Below, piece by piece: positions 12,875 to 13,515 of a stretch of 13,515 bases of DNA (position 1 is its first letter; each line of letters opens with the position of its first letter). The DNA is taken from the NCBI GenBank assembly GCA_038229295.1, contig JBBROO010000061.1, forward strand, positions 1-13,515. The letters are read 5' to 3'. Made by a program: the position numbers and the translations under genes. Below the pieces are notes generated by a model. That model was not told the origin of the DNA. It did no database searches and worked only from the letters and a program-made list of their open reading frames with translations. The DNA is from JAJPGZ01 sp038229295 (GTDB taxonomy: Bacteria; Verrucomicrobiota; Verrucomicrobiia; Chthoniobacterales; UBA10450).

Positions 12875-12880
12875 AAGGAG
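12875..12880 (+). promoter_or_regulatory. Shine-Dalgarno site for yjbQ
   Basis: AAGGAG, 11 bases before ATG 12892. The spacing is long but acceptable. Confidence 0.65.
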
Positions 12881-12891
12881 TTCGCTGCGCG

Positions 12892-13311
12892 ATGAAGTCA
12901 CTAACGGAACATCTTTGGTTCGAAATCCCGGGACGCCGCGGGTTCATCAACATCACGCCGACGGTCGAGGAGCTGGTGAGCCGCAGCGGCGTAAAGGAGG
13001 GACTAACCCTGGTCAACGCGATGCACATCACCGCGTCGGTCTTCATCAACGACGACGAGGCGGGCTTGCATCATGACTATGAAGTTTGGCTGGAGAAACT
13101 GGCGCCGCACGCACCGACCTCAGCCTATCAGCACAACCGAACCGGCGAAGATAACGCCGACGCGCATCTCAAGCGCCAGATCATGGGCCGCGAAGTCGTG
13201 GTCGCGATTACCAAAGGCAAACTCGATCTCGGCCCGTGGGAGCAAATCTTCTACGGCGAATTCGACGGCAACCGCCGTAAGCGCGTGCTGGTGAAGATTA
13301 TTGGCGAGTGA
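12892..13311 (+). CDS. yjbQ: YjbQ-family secondary thiamine-phosphate synthase
   Basis: The 139-residue product matches the UPF0047/YjbQ family along its length: F-I-N-I-T-P-T-V near residue 18-25, NAMHITASVFINDDE near 43-57, H-H-D-Y-E-V-W-L-E-K-L-A-P, T-G-E-D-N-A-D-A-H-L-K-R-Q near 84-96 and W-E-Q-I-F-Y-G-E-F-D-G-N-R-R-K-R-V at the end. E. coli YjbQ has weak thiamine phosphate synthase activity, its true role being uncertain. AAGGAG at 12875-12880 supports ATG 12892. The gene converges with a small membrane-protein gene, with 15 bases between the stop codons. Confidence 0.93.
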   Translation: MKSLTEHLWFEIPGRRGFINITPTVEELVSRSGVKEGLTLVNAMHITASVFINDDEAGLHHDYEVWLEKLAPHAPTSAYQHNRTGEDNADAHLKRQIMGREVVVAITKGKLDLGPWEQIFYGEFDGNRRKRVLVKIIGE

Positions 13312-13314
13312 CGC

Positions 13315-13334
13315 AGCTGTAGCCGTTTACAGCT
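13315..13334. terminator. Hairpin between convergent genes
   Basis: AGCTGTA (13315-13321) and TACAGCT (13328-13334) pair with a six-base loop. The hairpin fills the 15-base gap between the two convergent stops and overlaps the TAA of the minus-strand gene (13327-13329). It lacks a T-run but could act as a two-way terminator. Confidence 0.45.
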
Positions 13335-13497
13335 TCCCCATCACCAGCAGAATAATCAGGACGACGAGCAGCAATCCGCCCGGCCCGTAGGCGTAGCCGC
13401 CGCCCGCATAACCGCCACCCCCCAGCGCGAGGATCAGAAGAATGATCAAGATAATGCCAAGAGTAGTGATTCCGAGTGTGCGACGTGCGAGCTTCAT
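13327..13497 (-). CDS. 56-residue glycine-rich two-helix membrane protein, DUF3309-like
   Basis: This small ORF reads M-K-L-A-R-R-T-L-G-I-T-T-L-G then a hydrophobic run (about 10-25), a glycine/tyrosine-rich turn (L-G-G-G-G-Y-A-G-G-G-Y-A-Y-G-P-G-G) and a second hydrophobic segment ending L-L-V-M-G-K-L. This matches the layout of DUF3309-type small membrane proteins: two helices around a Gly/Tyr-rich loop. Function unknown. No Shine-Dalgarno sequence is evident. The ORF converges with YjbQ across a hairpin at 13315-13334 that overlaps its stop codon. Confidence 0.65.
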   Translation of the reverse strand: MKLARRTLGITTLGIILIILLILALGGGGYAGGGYAYGPGGLLLVVLIILLVMGKL

Positions 13498-13515
13498 GGC
13501 TCGTCATTTCTCAAA

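Larger units (their letters stand above)
12430..12891. other. Non-coding stretch between PhzF and yjbQ
   Basis: These 462 bases separate divergent genes. They hold the PhzF ribosome site, one tag copy (12467-12476), the CAAT-type repeat, the possible TrmO-like remnant, a five-base palindrome TCGAC-TTAAC-GTCGA (12845-12859) and the yjbQ ribosome site. I see no intact gene. Two overlapping minus-strand open frames (12559-12804 and upstream) lack starts, ribosome sites and family character. Confidence 0.6.

Noticed and set aside
12911..12930. A T-loop-like GGTTCGAAATCCC, suggesting a tRNA
   Set aside because: It encodes W-F-E-I-P in yjbQ and no acceptor or anticodon stem can be folded around it.

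Overview
The window looks like chromosomal core and accessory DNA of a free-living, probably soil-dwelling, Gram-negative bacterium. It is moderately GC-rich, gene-dense and holds no phage or insertion-sequence gene. My best guess at lineage is Verrucomicrobiota, Chthoniobacterales-like. This rests on the look of the small proteins (the 36-residue basic protein at 9519-9629 and the secreted pair ending in a DPYTGK(I/V)F motif) and was not checked by any search.

Layout. 1-540: a small four-helix membrane protein, convergent with the next block. 557-3729 (all minus): an exported-looking quinone-oxidoreductase-like MDR enzyme, a small secreted protein (copy A), a creatininase-family amidohydrolase, and a CPBP/CAAX membrane protease overlapping it by 14 bases. 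3822-4271: a GNAT acetyltransferase diverging from the protease. 4289-6544 (minus): an RhlE-type DEAD-box helicase, a second secreted protein (copy B, paralogue of A), and a SnoaL/NTF2-like protein. 6646-6756: a 36-residue membrane peptide gene. 6764-9629 (minus, closely packed): a DUF5670-like membrane protein, a K-rich/helical hypothetical protein, a DUF3833-like lipoprotein interrupted by an in-frame TAG, an anchored M48 metalloprotease, a beta-propeller-like protein, and a small basic protein. 9804-11035: MOSC protein and cupin, apparently co-transcribed. 11086-12429 (minus): a second cupin and a PhzF-family isomerase. 12430-12891 is largely non-coding with one possible gene remnant. 12892-13311: YjbQ. 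13327-13497 (minus): a glycine-rich two-helix membrane protein.

The genes do not form one pathway. The minus-strand run 9477-6764 reads as an envelope-quality cluster (protease, lipoprotein, small membrane proteins), but that is inference from gene order.

The most striking signal is not a gene. The non-palindromic 10-mer AAGATCGACA occurs 16 times exactly (8 per strand), about once per 850 bases, where about 0.03 would be expected by chance. It falls in unrelated genes and in at least four translation phases, so it is selected as DNA and not as protein. Its density, length, balanced orientation and tolerance inside genes resemble the DNA uptake sequences of Neisseriaceae and Pasteurellaceae. 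I propose it as a candidate uptake-type genome tag in this lineage. Other points of note are a six-unit, period-8 CTCAACNN repeat between two convergent genes and the amber codon in the lipoprotein gene.
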